Shown here one piece after another: positions 9,118 through 17,322 of a stretch of DNA of 64,000 bases (positions are counted from its first letter, which is position 1; each line of letters opens with the position of its first letter). Location of the stretch: NCBI RefSeq assembly GCF_006439355.1, contig NZ_VFTG01000006.1:186001-250000 (forward strand). The letters are read 5' to 3'. The notes below the pieces were generated by a model. It saw only the letters and a program-made list of their open reading frames with translations. It did not search any database and was not told where the DNA came from. This DNA comes from Mesorhizobium sp. B4-1-3. GTDB lineage: Bacteria; Pseudomonadota; Alphaproteobacteria; Rhizobiales; Rhizobiaceae. Made by a program: the position numbers and the translations under genes.

Positions 9118-10164
9118 TCAGCTCCTTGCGGCGTTTTTCTGCAGCAGAGCGTGCAGGATGAGCATGGCGAGGATGATGACGCCGACGAAGATGTTGTAGG
9201 CGAGCCCAGGCACGCCGACGAGCACGATGCCGTTGCGGATCGCCCGCAGCATCAGCGCGCCGACGATGGTGCCGAGGATGGTGCCGCGGCCGCCGGTCAG
9301 CGCCGTGCCGCCGACCACGACCATGGCGATCACCTCGAGCTCATAGCCGGTTCCCGCCACCGGCGATGCCGCCGAGATGCGGAAAGCGCTGATCATCCCG
9401 GCAAGCCCGGCGAGCACGGAGGTCGCGATGAACAGCCAGATCTTGACCGCGTCGGCCGGCACGCCGCGCGCCACCGCCGCGTTTCGGTTGGAGCCGATGG
9501 CACTGATCCAGTTGCCGAGCTTGGCGTAGCGCAGCACATAGACCGCAAGCAGCGAGAGGCCGATGAACCACCAGAGCGAGGTGTAGAAGCGGAACGCGCC
9601 GATGTTGAAGCTGCCGGCGAGCAGCGTAACGAAGAAGCCCGGCTGGTCCCAGGATTTTAGCGGAAAGCCTTGCGTGATGTAGAGCGCGGCGCCGCGCACG
9701 ATGAGCAGCATCGAGAGCGTCACCAGGAAGGACGAGATGCCGATCTTGGTGACGATCACGCCGTTGATAGCGCCGATCGCGATGCAGAGCAGCAGCCCGG
9801 CGAGCAGCGCCACGCCGATATCGACCCCGGCATTCTGCACCAGAAGCATCACCACCACCGGGGCGAGCGCGAACACCGCGCCGACCGACAGGTCGAATTC
9901 GCCGGCGGTCAGAAGCAGCGTCATGCCGAGCGCAATGATGCCGAGCTCCGGCAGGAACGCCATCATGTTGGAGATGTTGAGCGGCGACAGGAAATTGCCG
10001 TCGGCGACCGCGAACACCACCAGAAGCACGACAAGGATGACGAAGGAAGAGAATTGCGGCGATCGCATCAGGCTCGACTTGGCCTTCGCGTGCCCCGCGC
10101 CATCTTCCGCTGTGACTGTCCCGACTTGCTGGACCATGACTTGCTGAACCATGCTTTTCTGCAT
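9118..10164 (-). CDS. CUT2 sugar ABC transporter permease
   Basis: The BPD_transp_2 permease is 348 residues from the first ATG, with about nine or ten hydrophobic helices. It has GIIALGMTLLLTAGEFDLSVGA near residue 90 and VVGGTALTGGRGTILG near residue 285. The start is uncertain. ATG 10164 directly abuts a strong hairpin (10165-10192) with no room for a Shine-Dalgarno site. The next two in-frame ATGs (10152 and 10137) head two almost identical 15-base units, so the real start may lie downstream of 10164. The first hydrophobic helix begins only around residue 38, so a later start would not harm the fold. It is co-transcribed with the neighbouring ATPase and binding protein. Confidence 0.85.
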   Translation of the reverse strand: MQKSMVQQVMVQQVGTVTAEDGAGHAKAKSSLMRSPQFSSFVILVVLLVVFAVADGNFLSPLNISNMMAFLPELGIIALGMTLLLTAGEFDLSVGAVFALAPVVVMLLVQNAGVDIGVALLAGLLLCIAIGAINGVIVTKIGISSFLVTLSMLLIVRGAALYITQGFPLKSWDQPGFFVTLLAGSFNIGAFRFYTSLWWFIGLSLLAVYVLRYAKLGNWISAIGSNRNAAVARGVPADAVKIWLFIATSVLAGLAGMISAFRISAASPVAGTGYELEVIAMVVVGGTALTGGRGTILGTIVGALMLRAIRNGIVLVGVPGLAYNIFVGVIILAMLILHALLQKNAARS

Positions 10165-10192
10165 GGCGCCCGCCGCTGGAATGGCGGGCGCC
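10165..10192 (-). other. Intergenic hairpin between binding-protein and permease genes
   Basis: A perfect 10-bp stem (GGCGCCCGCC with GGCGGGCGCC) and an 8-base loop lie just after the binding-protein gene in transcript order. There is no U-tract, so it is more likely an mRNA 3'-end stabiliser or partial attenuator than a full terminator. That would allow more binding protein than permease to be made. Confidence 0.7.
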
Positions 10193-10198
10193 TATTCC

Positions 10199-11143
10199 TT
10201 ACTTCTTGTCGTAAAGCTTCAGGATCGGCTCGACGCTGGAGGCGTCATAGAGGCCGAATGTATGGATGTCATAGCCGATCGGCTCGCCCGAGGCGGCAAG
10301 ACCGAGCAGCGCGACCGGCATGAAGCCTTGCGCCGACGGGTACTGCCAGGCGGCGGCGTTGACGAAGCCGTCCTTGACCGCCTGCGCCGTCTCCTTGGAA
10401 TTGCCCCAGCCGACGACCGGGATCTTGCCCGCCGGTATGCCGGCGCCGTCGAACACCCGCTTGACGCTGGCCGCCACGGAATCGCCGAGCGCGATGATCG
10501 CCGGCGGATTGTTGGCGACCATGTAGTCGGTCATCTTGGCGATGATGCCGGCCGGATCGGTGCCGCAATCGACCACGTCATATTTGATGCCGAGCGGATC
10601 GAAGACGCCGGCGATGCCTTCCGTCTCGATCTGCTGGTAGCTGGCGCCGGGCACCTCGACCGGCAGGAACACCTTGTCGCCCTGCTTCACCATCTTGTGG
10701 TCGACGAGATATTTCGCCCAGATCGCGCCGGCTTCCTTGAGGTCGGCGCCGACATAGGCCTGGCGGCCGGTGGCCGGATCGTCCGTGTTGAAGAACACGA
10801 TCGGTATGCCGGCCGCTTTTGCCGCCTTCACTTCCTCCGTCCACAGCCCGGGCTGCGCCGAGGTGGTGGCGATGCCGTCGGGCTTGGCGGCGAGCGCCGA
10901 GTTGAAGGCCTCCTTCTGCGCCGCCATGTCGCCGCCGCTGAAGGAAATCTTGCAGGTCACCTTGAGCTGATCGCAGGCCTTGGTCGCGCCGGCGTTCCAG
11001 TCGATCCAGAACGCATCCGACGGGCCGCCATGCGACAAGAGATAGAACGTCTTCTGGCCGTCTGCCGCCTGCGCGGCCGAGCCGAAGGCGATGCCGGCAA
11101 GCACGGTCGCCGCGGCCGCCAGCTTCAATCCAAACTTCAACAT
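10199..11143 (-). CDS. CUT2-type periplasmic substrate-binding protein
   Basis: The 314-residue protein has a clear signal peptide (MLKFGLKLAAAATVLAG, cleavage after SAAQA). It has the RbsB-like two-lobe fold: FYLLSHGGPSDAFWIDWNAG at the ligand-facing N-terminus, DGIATTSAQPGLW, GIPIVFFNTDDP and VVGWGNSKETAQAV in the second lobe. GGAGGAAACGAG precedes ATG 11143. It heads the CUT2 module (binding protein, permease, ATPase) inside the long string and is flanked on both sides by strong hairpins. The adjacent MocA-type dehydrogenase and TIM-barrel isomerase suggest a polyol, inositol-like or amino-sugar ligand, as for rhizopine MocB, but this is inference. Confidence 0.87.
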   Translation of the reverse strand: MLKFGLKLAAAATVLAGIAFGSAAQAADGQKTFYLLSHGGPSDAFWIDWNAGATKACDQLKVTCKISFSGGDMAAQKEAFNSALAAKPDGIATTSAQPGLWTEEVKAAKAAGIPIVFFNTDDPATGRQAYVGADLKEAGAIWAKYLVDHKMVKQGDKVFLPVEVPGASYQQIETEGIAGVFDPLGIKYDVVDCGTDPAGIIAKMTDYMVANNPPAIIALGDSVAASVKRVFDGAGIPAGKIPVVGWGNSKETAQAVKDGFVNAAAWQYPSAQGFMPVALLGLAASGEPIGYDIHTFGLYDASSVEPILKLYDKK

Positions 11144-11170
11144 CTCGTTTCCTCCACTTATGTCGTGCAG

Positions 11171-11201
11171 GCAGGCGCCGCCGCGAACCGGCGGCGCCTG
11201 C
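11171..11201 (-). other. Intergenic hairpin upstream of the binding-protein gene
   Basis: A perfect 12-bp GC stem (GCAGGCGCCGCC with GGCGGCGCCTGC) with a 7-base loop lies between the TIM-barrel gene and the binding-protein gene. With the hairpin at 10165 it brackets the binding-protein message, which suggests processing into a stable monocistronic piece. No U-run follows. Confidence 0.65.
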
Positions 11202-11207
11202 GCAATC

Positions 11208-12122
11208 TCAGAGGCCGTTCTCGCGGAACTTGCCGTCGAGGAACTTCTTGGCGCGCGGCACGTCGTCTTCCGACAGGTGCTCGATGATCACCGGGATATT
11301 GGGATGCTTCTCGGCAAGACGCCTCAGGTAGAGGTCGTAGTTCAGCGAGCCGAGACCCGGCGCAGGTAGCTCGATCTCGCCGACACCGCGGAAGGTGTGG
11401 CTTTCCATCGCGTCGGCGTCGCCGATATCGGCATGCTTCTCCGACTTGTCGTCGCCTGAGCGCTTGACGTCCTTGGCATGGGCTATCTTGATCCTGTCGG
11501 TCAGCGTGTCGAAGACCTGGTTGAGGATCTGATCCATCCGATCGATGTTGTGGGTCTCGAAATAGTTGGTCGGGTCCATCAGAAGGCCGAGGCCGGGATG
11601 GTCGACCTGCGCGAACATTTTCACCGTCTCCTCGACCGAACCGACGACGTTGTTGACATAGGTCTCGAGCAGGAACACCGCGCCGTGGTCATAAGCCGTC
11701 TGGGCAAGGTCGGCGATCACCTTGCGGCATTCCTCGAAGCCTTCCTCGGTCTTGTTCTTCGGGTGATGCACCCAGTCGGACTCGGTGTTGTAGGTGCCGG
11801 TCTCCGAGATCACGTAAGGCGAGCCGAAATGGCGCGCGTTGCGAATGATCTCCTTGAGATAGCCGACGCGCTTCTCGCGCTCCGCCTTGTCCGGATGGAT
11901 GATGTTCGTGTAGCCCGACACGCAGCAGACCGGCAGGTTGTGGTCGCGGAAGACATCCTGCACCTTCTTCGCCTTGTCCTTGGTGATCTGCCCGGCCGAG
12001 AGGTCGATGTCCTTGAAGTGCAGGTCGAGCTGCACCGTGTTGAAACCGAGCCCGCGGATCTTCTTCGCCGTCTCTTCGAGGCCGTACGGGAAATAGCCCG
12101 TGAAAATACCTGCCTGCATCAT
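11208..12122 (-). CDS. Xylose-isomerase-like TIM-barrel sugar isomerase/epimerase (MocC/IolE-type)
   Basis: The 304-residue protein has the AP-endonuclease-2/xylose-isomerase-like barrel. Barrel strands seen in order are GFNTVQLDLHF, PVCCVSGYTNI, the acidic FLLETYVNN (candidate metal Glu), GLLMDPTNYFE (metal Asp), RIKIAHAKDV (His) and IPVIIEHLSEDD (Glu). These are the usual metal-binding residues of the family. The open frame continues upstream to 12515, but ATG 12122 is preceded by GGAGGAATTCACATC and is the proper start. It lies between the CUT2 binding protein and the MocA-type dehydrogenase, a pairing typical of inositol and rhizopine catabolism. The exact reaction is unknown. Confidence 0.85.
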   Translation of the reverse strand: MMQAGIFTGYFPYGLEETAKKIRGLGFNTVQLDLHFKDIDLSAGQITKDKAKKVQDVFRDHNLPVCCVSGYTNIIHPDKAEREKRVGYLKEIIRNARHFGSPYVISETGTYNTESDWVHHPKNKTEEGFEECRKVIADLAQTAYDHGAVFLLETYVNNVVGSVEETVKMFAQVDHPGLGLLMDPTNYFETHNIDRMDQILNQVFDTLTDRIKIAHAKDVKRSGDDKSEKHADIGDADAMESHTFRGVGEIELPAPGLGSLNYDLYLRRLAEKHPNIPVIIEHLSEDDVPRAKKFLDGKFRENGL

Positions 12123-12157
12123 GATGTGAATTCCTCCTTGTAAGCGATTCAGTTGAC

Positions 12158-13246
12158 TCAGTTTGTCGGGATTTCGGAAAGCTTGACCGTGCGGCCCGCC
12201 GCCATCGAGCGGTAGCCTGCCTCGACCAGCGCCATGGTCTTGACGTTGTCGGCGACGGAGAGCGCCGGCGGCGTGCCCGTCTTCACGGCATGCTGCAGCT
12301 GTTCCATCACGCCGATGAAGGCGTGCGGGAACCACATCGTCTCCCAGCTCGGGCTCACCCATTCGCCGCCGGTCGTCTCGGCCGAGGCGTAGGTCAATGT
12401 CGAGGCCGCGCCCGTCGGCCAGCCGATCGTGCCCTTGGCGACGCCCTTGGTGCCGTCGACGCGCCAGTTGATGTGCTGGTCGTCCTTGTAGCCTTCTTGC
12501 CGCGGGCCGGACCAAACGTCTTCGAGCGAGACGGCAAGCACGCCCGACGGGAAGCGCAGTGTCGAGACGGTGATTCCGTCGGAATGATCGAACTGGGTGC
12601 GCGGGTCCTTGCGCGTCAGCGTCGTGATCTCGTCAGGATCGCCGAACAGGAAACGCAACACGTCGAGGTGGTGCACGCTCATATTGGCGAGCGTCAGCCG
12701 GTCGTAGCCCTGGAGGAAGGTCTGCCAGTGCGGGATCGCGTGCATGTCGATCTGCGCGAAGACGATGTCGCCGAGCGCGCCGCTGTCGATGATCTGCTTC
12801 AATACGCGCATCGACTGGTCGTAGCGCATGTTCTGGTTGACCGAGAGTATCTTGCCGGCCTTCGCCGCCTCGTCGCGCAGCTTGACGGCCTCCTCGACCG
12901 ACAGCGCCAAGGGCTTCTGCGCCAGAATAGCCTTGATGTGCTTCTGCTTCAGCGCATGGCGGATCAGCGCCGGCTGCTGGTCCGGTGGAAAGGCCAGGTC
13001 GATGATGTCGACATTCGTGTCCTCGATGAGCTGTTCCGGCGTGTCGTGAACGGTCGGAATGCCCCAGCGGGTCGCGACCTTCTCAGCATTCGCCTTGGTG
13101 CGCGAGGCGATCGCCACTACCGGGAAACCGGCTTCCTTGTAGGCCGCCAGATGGCATTCGGCCATGATCATGCCGGCGCCGACGCAACCGATCCTGTACT
13201 CTTTGGTGCGAACCTTGACGTCCGGCTCGAAGCCTTTTTCTGCCAT
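12158..13246 (-). CDS. Gfo/Idh/MocA-family NAD(P)-dependent dehydrogenase
   Basis: The 362-residue protein has the N-terminal Rossmann motif IGCVGAGMIMAECHLAAY near residue 20. It has the EKP-type catalytic motif in the variant form LAQKPLALS (Lys-Pro kept, Glu replaced by Gln) near residue 107, and a C-terminal substrate domain with HLDVLRFLFGDPD. Family members oxidise or reduce a sugar or inositol hydroxyl. ATG 13246 is chosen over the frame's first codon (13285) because GGGAGGAAGAG lies directly before it. It sits between the CUT1 ATPase gene (35-base gap) and the TIM-barrel gene, so it links the two importer modules in one transcript. Confidence 0.88.
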   Translation of the reverse strand: MAEKGFEPDVKVRTKEYRIGCVGAGMIMAECHLAAYKEAGFPVVAIASRTKANAEKVATRWGIPTVHDTPEQLIEDTNVDIIDLAFPPDQQPALIRHALKQKHIKAILAQKPLALSVEEAVKLRDEAAKAGKILSVNQNMRYDQSMRVLKQIIDSGALGDIVFAQIDMHAIPHWQTFLQGYDRLTLANMSVHHLDVLRFLFGDPDEITTLTRKDPRTQFDHSDGITVSTLRFPSGVLAVSLEDVWSGPRQEGYKDDQHINWRVDGTKGVAKGTIGWPTGAASTLTYASAETTGGEWVSPSWETMWFPHAFIGVMEQLQHAVKTGTPPALSVADNVKTMALVEAGYRSMAAGRTVKLSEIPTN

Positions 13247-13281
13247 CTCTTCCTCCCGAAATTCAGTGCTTACGGCCGCCG

Positions 13282-14343
13282 TCACAGCGCGCCTCCGTCC
13301 TGGCCGAAATAATGCACTTTGGCCGGCTCGCAGGATATCGCCACCATCGCATCCGGCCTGATGTCGGGCTGCCCGCGCAGCAATGCCCTGAGCCGGGCTT
13401 GTCCGGCTTCCATGGTCACCACGGTGTAGCCGCCGAGCGGCTCGACCTCGTACACCCGCGCCGGACGGCCGTCCTTCGTGTCGCTGTCTGTCCAGGGCCG
13501 GACCTTGATGTCTTCGGGTCTCAGCCCGATCTCGATGGCCTCGGCCGGCGCCTTGGCATCGTCAATGCGGATTGTCCCTTCGGCCGCCTCAATCCCGCTG
13601 GCGCCGCGCACCGACGGCAGGATGTTCATCATCGGCGATCCAAGCATGCGCGCCACATAGGCGCTGGCCGGACGGTCGTAGATTTCCGCCGGCGCGCCGA
13701 TCTGCCTGATCCGGCCGTTCTCGAGGATCGCCATGCGGTCGGCGACCGACATCGCCTCCTCTTGGTCATGCGTGACATAGATCAGCGTCTTGCCGAGCTC
13801 GCGCTGGATGCGCTTCAGCTCGACGCGCGTCTCTTCGCGCAATCTGGCATCGAGCGCCGAGATCGGATCGTCCATCAGATATGCCGCCGGGTCGCGCACC
13901 AAAGCGCGCGCGATCGCCACGCGCTGCCGCTCGCCGCCGGAAAGCTGCGCCGGCGGCTTGTGTAGGATGTGGCCAATGTGGAGTTTTGCCGCGACATCGG
14001 CCAGCCGCTTCTCGATCTCGGCTTCCGCGACCTTCCGCTCGACCAGCGGGAAGCGGACATTGTCGCGCGCGCTCATATGCGGGAACAGCGCCAGGTTCTG
14101 GAACACCATGGCGACGTTGCGCTCGGCCGGCGAAACGCTGTTGACCGGCTTGCCGCCGATCAGGATCTCGCCCTGATCCGGCACTTCCAGGCCGAGCACC
14201 AGCCGCAGGATCGTCGACTTGCCCGACAGCGGCGGGCCGAAGAAGCAGAAGAACTCGTTGTCGTTGACGGTGAACGAGGCATCGTCGACGGCAAGCGTGT
14301 TGCCGTAGCGTTTGGTGACGTTCCGGAAAACGATATCGGCCAT
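13282..14343 (-). CDS. CUT1-type ABC ATPase 1 (GlpS-like) with Asp at the catalytic Glu position
   Basis: The 353-residue MalK/UgpC-type ATPase has Walker A GPPLSGKST (36-44), Q-loop Gln82, an intact signature LSGGERQ (134-140), H-loop His192, and a C-terminal TOBE regulatory domain. Walker B reads YLMDDP (155-160), so position 159, normally the catalytic glutamate, is aspartate. The partner ATPase (14347-15432) keeps the Glu but has lost the signature. Together the defects fall in one composite nucleotide site. Established knowledge: rhizobial glycerol importers encode two ATPases, GlpS and GlpT, with two permeases and a large binding protein, and this gene set has the same shape. The stop is 35 bases from the dehydrogenase gene. 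Confidence 0.88.
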   Translation of the reverse strand: MADIVFRNVTKRYGNTLAVDDASFTVNDNEFFCFFGPPLSGKSTILRLVLGLEVPDQGEILIGGKPVNSVSPAERNVAMVFQNLALFPHMSARDNVRFPLVERKVAEAEIEKRLADVAAKLHIGHILHKPPAQLSGGERQRVAIARALVRDPAAYLMDDPISALDARLREETRVELKRIQRELGKTLIYVTHDQEEAMSVADRMAILENGRIRQIGAPAEIYDRPASAYVARMLGSPMMNILPSVRGASGIEAAEGTIRIDDAKAPAEAIEIGLRPEDIKVRPWTDSDTKDGRPARVYEVEPLGGYTVVTMEAGQARLRALLRGQPDIRPDAMVAISCEPAKVHYFGQDGGAL

Positions 14344-14346
14344 GGT

Positions 14347-15432
14347 TCACCCCGCCTTCACTGCGAGGCCGGTGGAAGCATCGAAGACGCGCACCGACGA
14401 GGCTGGCGGCGCCACCACCACCGTCTGCCCCACCGACAGCCCGACATCGTTCTCGAACACCGCCTTCATCGCGCCCTCGCCTTCGCCGAGATGGACAATG
14501 GTGCGCGCGCCGATCCGCTCGACGAAGCTCACCGGCATCGAGAGCCCGCGCTCGGCAAGCGCCACCTGCTCGGGCCGGAAGCCATAGAGCACGTCGCCAC
14601 ACACCGCGCGCGCGGCCGAAGCGAGTTCGTCCGGCAAGGGCGGCGTGACGCCGAGCGGTCCCAGATCGATGACCAGCCCGCGGTCGCTCTCTGCCGGCCT
14701 GCCCTTCAGCAGGTTCATGCCCGGAGCGCCGATGAAGCGCGCGACGAAGACATTGGCCGGATTGTTGTAAACCTCGAGCGGCGTGCCGACCTGCTGCAGC
14801 ACGCCATGATCCATCACCGCGATGCGGTCGGCCATGGTCATGGCTTCGAGTTGGTCGTGCGTCACATAGACCATGGTCTGTTTGAACTGGCGCTGCAGCT
14901 GCTTGAGCTCGGTGCGCATCACCGCACGGAAGGCGGCGTCGACATTCGAGAGCGGCTCGTCGAGCAGGAAGATCGCCGGCTCCATGATCGCCGAGCGGCC
15001 GATCGCCACGCGCTGCAGGATGTTGACCGAAAGCCGGTTGGCCTTGCGGTCGAGCAGCGGGGAAAGCTGCAACATCTCGGCGATGGCGCCGACGCGGCGG
15101 TCGATCTCGGCCTTGGCGGCGCCGCGCATCTTCGGGCCGTAGGCCAGATTCTGGCGCACCGTCATATGGGTGAAGATGGCATAGTTCTGGAACACGAAGC
15201 CGACGCCGCGCCGCCCCATCGGCACGCCGGCCATATCGCGCTCGCCGAACAGGATCTTGCCGCTGGTCGGCTCCTCCATGCCGGCGATCATGTTCATCGT
15301 CGTCGACTTGCCGCAGCCCGACGGTCCGAGCAGCGCCATGAACTCGCCATCGGCGATTTCGAGATCCATCGTCTTCAGCGCGGTGAAGTCGCCGAACGTC
15401 TTGGTGAGGTTCTTGAGGTGGATCGCGCTCAT
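14347..15432 (-). CDS. CUT1-type ABC ATPase 2 (GlpT-like) with degenerate signature motif
   Basis: The 361-residue ATPase has a perfect Walker A GPSGCGKST (36-44), Q-loop Gln82, Walker B FLLDEP with the catalytic Glu159, H-loop His192 and a TOBE-like C-terminus. The ABC signature, normally LSGGQQQR, reads LSVNILQR (134-141), so both glycines and the glutamine are lost. The numbering is colinear with ATPase 1, which supports common descent and pairing. The open frame runs far upstream, but ATG 15432 overlaps the permease stop as ATGA, fixing the start. The pair should form a heterodimer with one working and one dead nucleotide site. Confidence 0.88.
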   Translation of the reverse strand: MSAIHLKNLTKTFGDFTALKTMDLEIADGEFMALLGPSGCGKSTTMNMIAGMEEPTSGKILFGERDMAGVPMGRRGVGFVFQNYAIFTHMTVRQNLAYGPKMRGAAKAEIDRRVGAIAEMLQLSPLLDRKANRLSVNILQRVAIGRSAIMEPAIFLLDEPLSNVDAAFRAVMRTELKQLQRQFKQTMVYVTHDQLEAMTMADRIAVMDHGVLQQVGTPLEVYNNPANVFVARFIGAPGMNLLKGRPAESDRGLVIDLGPLGVTPPLPDELASAARAVCGDVLYGFRPEQVALAERGLSMPVSFVERIGARTIVHLGEGEGAMKAVFENDVGLSVGQTVVVAPPASSVRVFDASTGLAVKAG

Positions 15433-16385
15433 GCCTGCACCTCCCGCGCCTTCGCCATGCGCTTCATGGCGTAGACCGCGACGATTGAAAGCACGATCAG
15501 GATCGCCAGCGCGATCGCCGCCACATAGCCCCAGATCAGATCCTGCGTGGTGACCTTGTAGATGTAGACGGAGATCGTCTCGGTGGCGACGCCGGGGCCG
15601 CCTCCGGTCATGATGTAGAGCGTATCGAAGATCTTGAAATTCTCGATCACCCTTATCGCCAGCGCGATGATGATGATCGTCTTCATCTTCGGCAACACGA
15701 TGGTGACGAAGCGCTGCCAGGCGTTGGCGCCGAGCAGGGTCGCCGCCTTCATCTGGTCCTCCGGCACGCCGACGAGGCCGGCGAGCAGGATCAAGAACAT
15801 CAGCGGCGTCCACTGCCAGATGTCGGCGATCATGACCGCGATCAGCGCCAGGTTCGGATCCGACAGCCAGGCGACGGTCACCGGCGCGCCGACGATGCGC
15901 GACAGGATGTCGTTCACCGGGCCGCCCGACTGGAACAGCATGAAGAACATGTAACCGGCGACCGCCGGCACGACCATCATCGGCATCAAGAGGATCGAAT
16001 AGAAGATGCGCTTGCCGGGAAAATCGTCCGCGAACAGCGTCGCCAGCGCGAGGCCCAGCAGGAACTCCGCCGGCACGCAGACAAGCATGACGATCGCCGT
16101 GCGCTGCAGCGCGCTCCAGAAGCGCGTGTCGGCCGCGAGGTCGGTGTAGTTGGCGAAACTGTTCCACATCTCCCAGGCATTCCACCAGCCGACGCCCGAA
16201 AGCGGCGACCAGTCGGTGACGCTGATGTAGAGCTGCATCAGAAGCGGAAAGGCCGAGATGAACAGCACCAGGATCTGCGCCGGCAAAGTCAGGCGGAAGC
16301 CCAGCCGCGTGCCCTCGTCAGGCGCGACGGACTTTGTCCGCGCGTCCATCTTGTCCTCCGAAATCGTCGCCGTCGCCGCACTCAT
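15429..16385 (-). CDS. CUT1-type ABC transporter permease (MalF/GlpP-like)
   Basis: The 318-residue membrane protein begins with a polar 25-residue tail, then [21 protein letters not shown] as the first helix and five more helices. The cytoplasmic EAA coupling loop reads [20 protein letters not shown] near residue 220. A periplasmic insert after helix 1 contains many Trp residues (NAWEMWNSF), as in the MalF group. ATG 16385 overlaps the stop of the upstream permease gene as ATGA, which selects it over an internal ATG at 16349 that also has a GAGGA site. It forms the transmembrane heterodimer with the 16382-17242 product. Confidence 0.88.
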   Translation of the reverse strand: MSAATATISEDKMDARTKSVAPDEGTRLGFRLTLPAQILVLFISAFPLLMQLYISVTDWSPLSGVGWWNAWEMWNSFANYTDLAADTRFWSALQRTAIVMLVCVPAEFLLGLALATLFADDFPGKRIFYSILLMPMMVVPAVAGYMFFMLFQSGGPVNDILSRIVGAPVTVAWLSDPNLALIAVMIADIWQWTPLMFLILLAGLVGVPEDQMKAATLLGANAWQRFVTIVLPKMKTIIIIALAIRVIENFKIFDTLYIMTGGGPGVATETISVYIYKVTTQDLIWGYVAAIALAILIVLSIVAVYAMKRMAKAREVQA

Positions 16386-17242
16386 TGCTTGAGCGCTCCG
16401 AAGGTCAGCCCGCGCACCAGGTGACGCTGGATGGCGATGCCCATGATCACCGGCGGCACCGCGGCGATCAGGCCGAGCGCGGCCTTGGCGCCGTAGAGCT
16501 GCCCGGTCATCGAGGAGGACAGCGATGCCATGTAGACAGGGATCGTCACCCATTCGCGCGTCGTCAGCAGCAGCGCGATCAGATAGTCCGACCAGTTGAG
16601 GATGAAGACGAAGAGCGCGGCGCTCGCCAGCGGCGCGCGCATCATCGGCAGCGTGATGCGGGTGAAGACGCGCAGCCGCGAGCAGCCCTCGACCAGGGCG
16701 GCCTCCTCGATCTCGCGCGGCATGTCGTCGAAGAAGGTCTTCATCAGCCAGAAGGCGAAGGGCAGCGTGACGATGCCGTAGATCAGCGCCAGCCCCCACC
16801 AGGTGTCGTTGAGATTGAGGAAGGCCCACATGATCATCACCGGGATCATGACCGCCATCGGCGGAAACAGCCTGAGCTGGATCAGCGCCAGCGGCAGGTT
16901 CTGGCCGGAGCCGAAGCGCGACAGGCCGTAGCCCGCTGCGGTGCCCGCCGACATGGCGATCACGGTTCCGAACACCGCAGAAAGCAGCGACGACAAGATC
17001 GGCTTCACCGCCGTATGGTCGAGCGCGACGATCAGGTCGTTGGTGGAGTGGCCGAACACGAACTGGAAATTGGCAAGCGTCGGCTGCTTCGGCCACCAGG
17101 TCAGGTCGGCGCCGGTCGCCGACCATTCGCCGATCGGCTTGAAAGCCATCGACACCATCCACAGGATCGGCACCAGCGTCACCCCCATCGCCGCGAGGAT
17201 CGCGGCGTAGCGGAATAGCTCGAAGGAAATTGAACGCTTCAT
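16382..17242 (-). CDS. CUT1-type ABC transporter permease (MalG/GlpQ-like)
   Basis: The 286-residue protein has six hydrophobic helices, starting with [19 protein letters not shown]. The EAA loop is [21 protein letters not shown] near residue 175, which docks onto the ATPases. The MalG-type C-terminus lacks the long periplasmic insert of the partner permease. The open frame extends upstream to 18592 only as a shadow of the binding-protein gene. ATG 17242 is the correct start and lies after a GC-rich hairpin region (17270-17301) that separates it from the binding-protein stop. It is translationally coupled to the next permease gene through ATGA. Confidence 0.87.
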   Translation of the reverse strand: MKRSISFELFRYAAILAAMGVTLVPILWMVSMAFKPIGEWSATGADLTWWPKQPTLANFQFVFGHSTNDLIVALDHTAVKPILSSLLSAVFGTVIAMSAGTAAGYGLSRFGSGQNLPLALIQLRLFPPMAVMIPVMIMWAFLNLNDTWWGLALIYGIVTLPFAFWLMKTFFDDMPREIEEAALVEGCSRLRVFTRITLPMMRAPLASAALFVFILNWSDYLIALLLTTREWVTIPVYMASLSSSMTGQLYGAKAALGLIAAVPPVIMGIAIQRHLVRGLTFGALKQ

Positions 17243-17322
17243 CTGGCTGCTTTGCTGGTGGCGTTGGGAAGGAGGGGAAGAGCTGACGCCCCTCCCCTCC
17301 GGTTCTGATCCAGGGAGACGGA

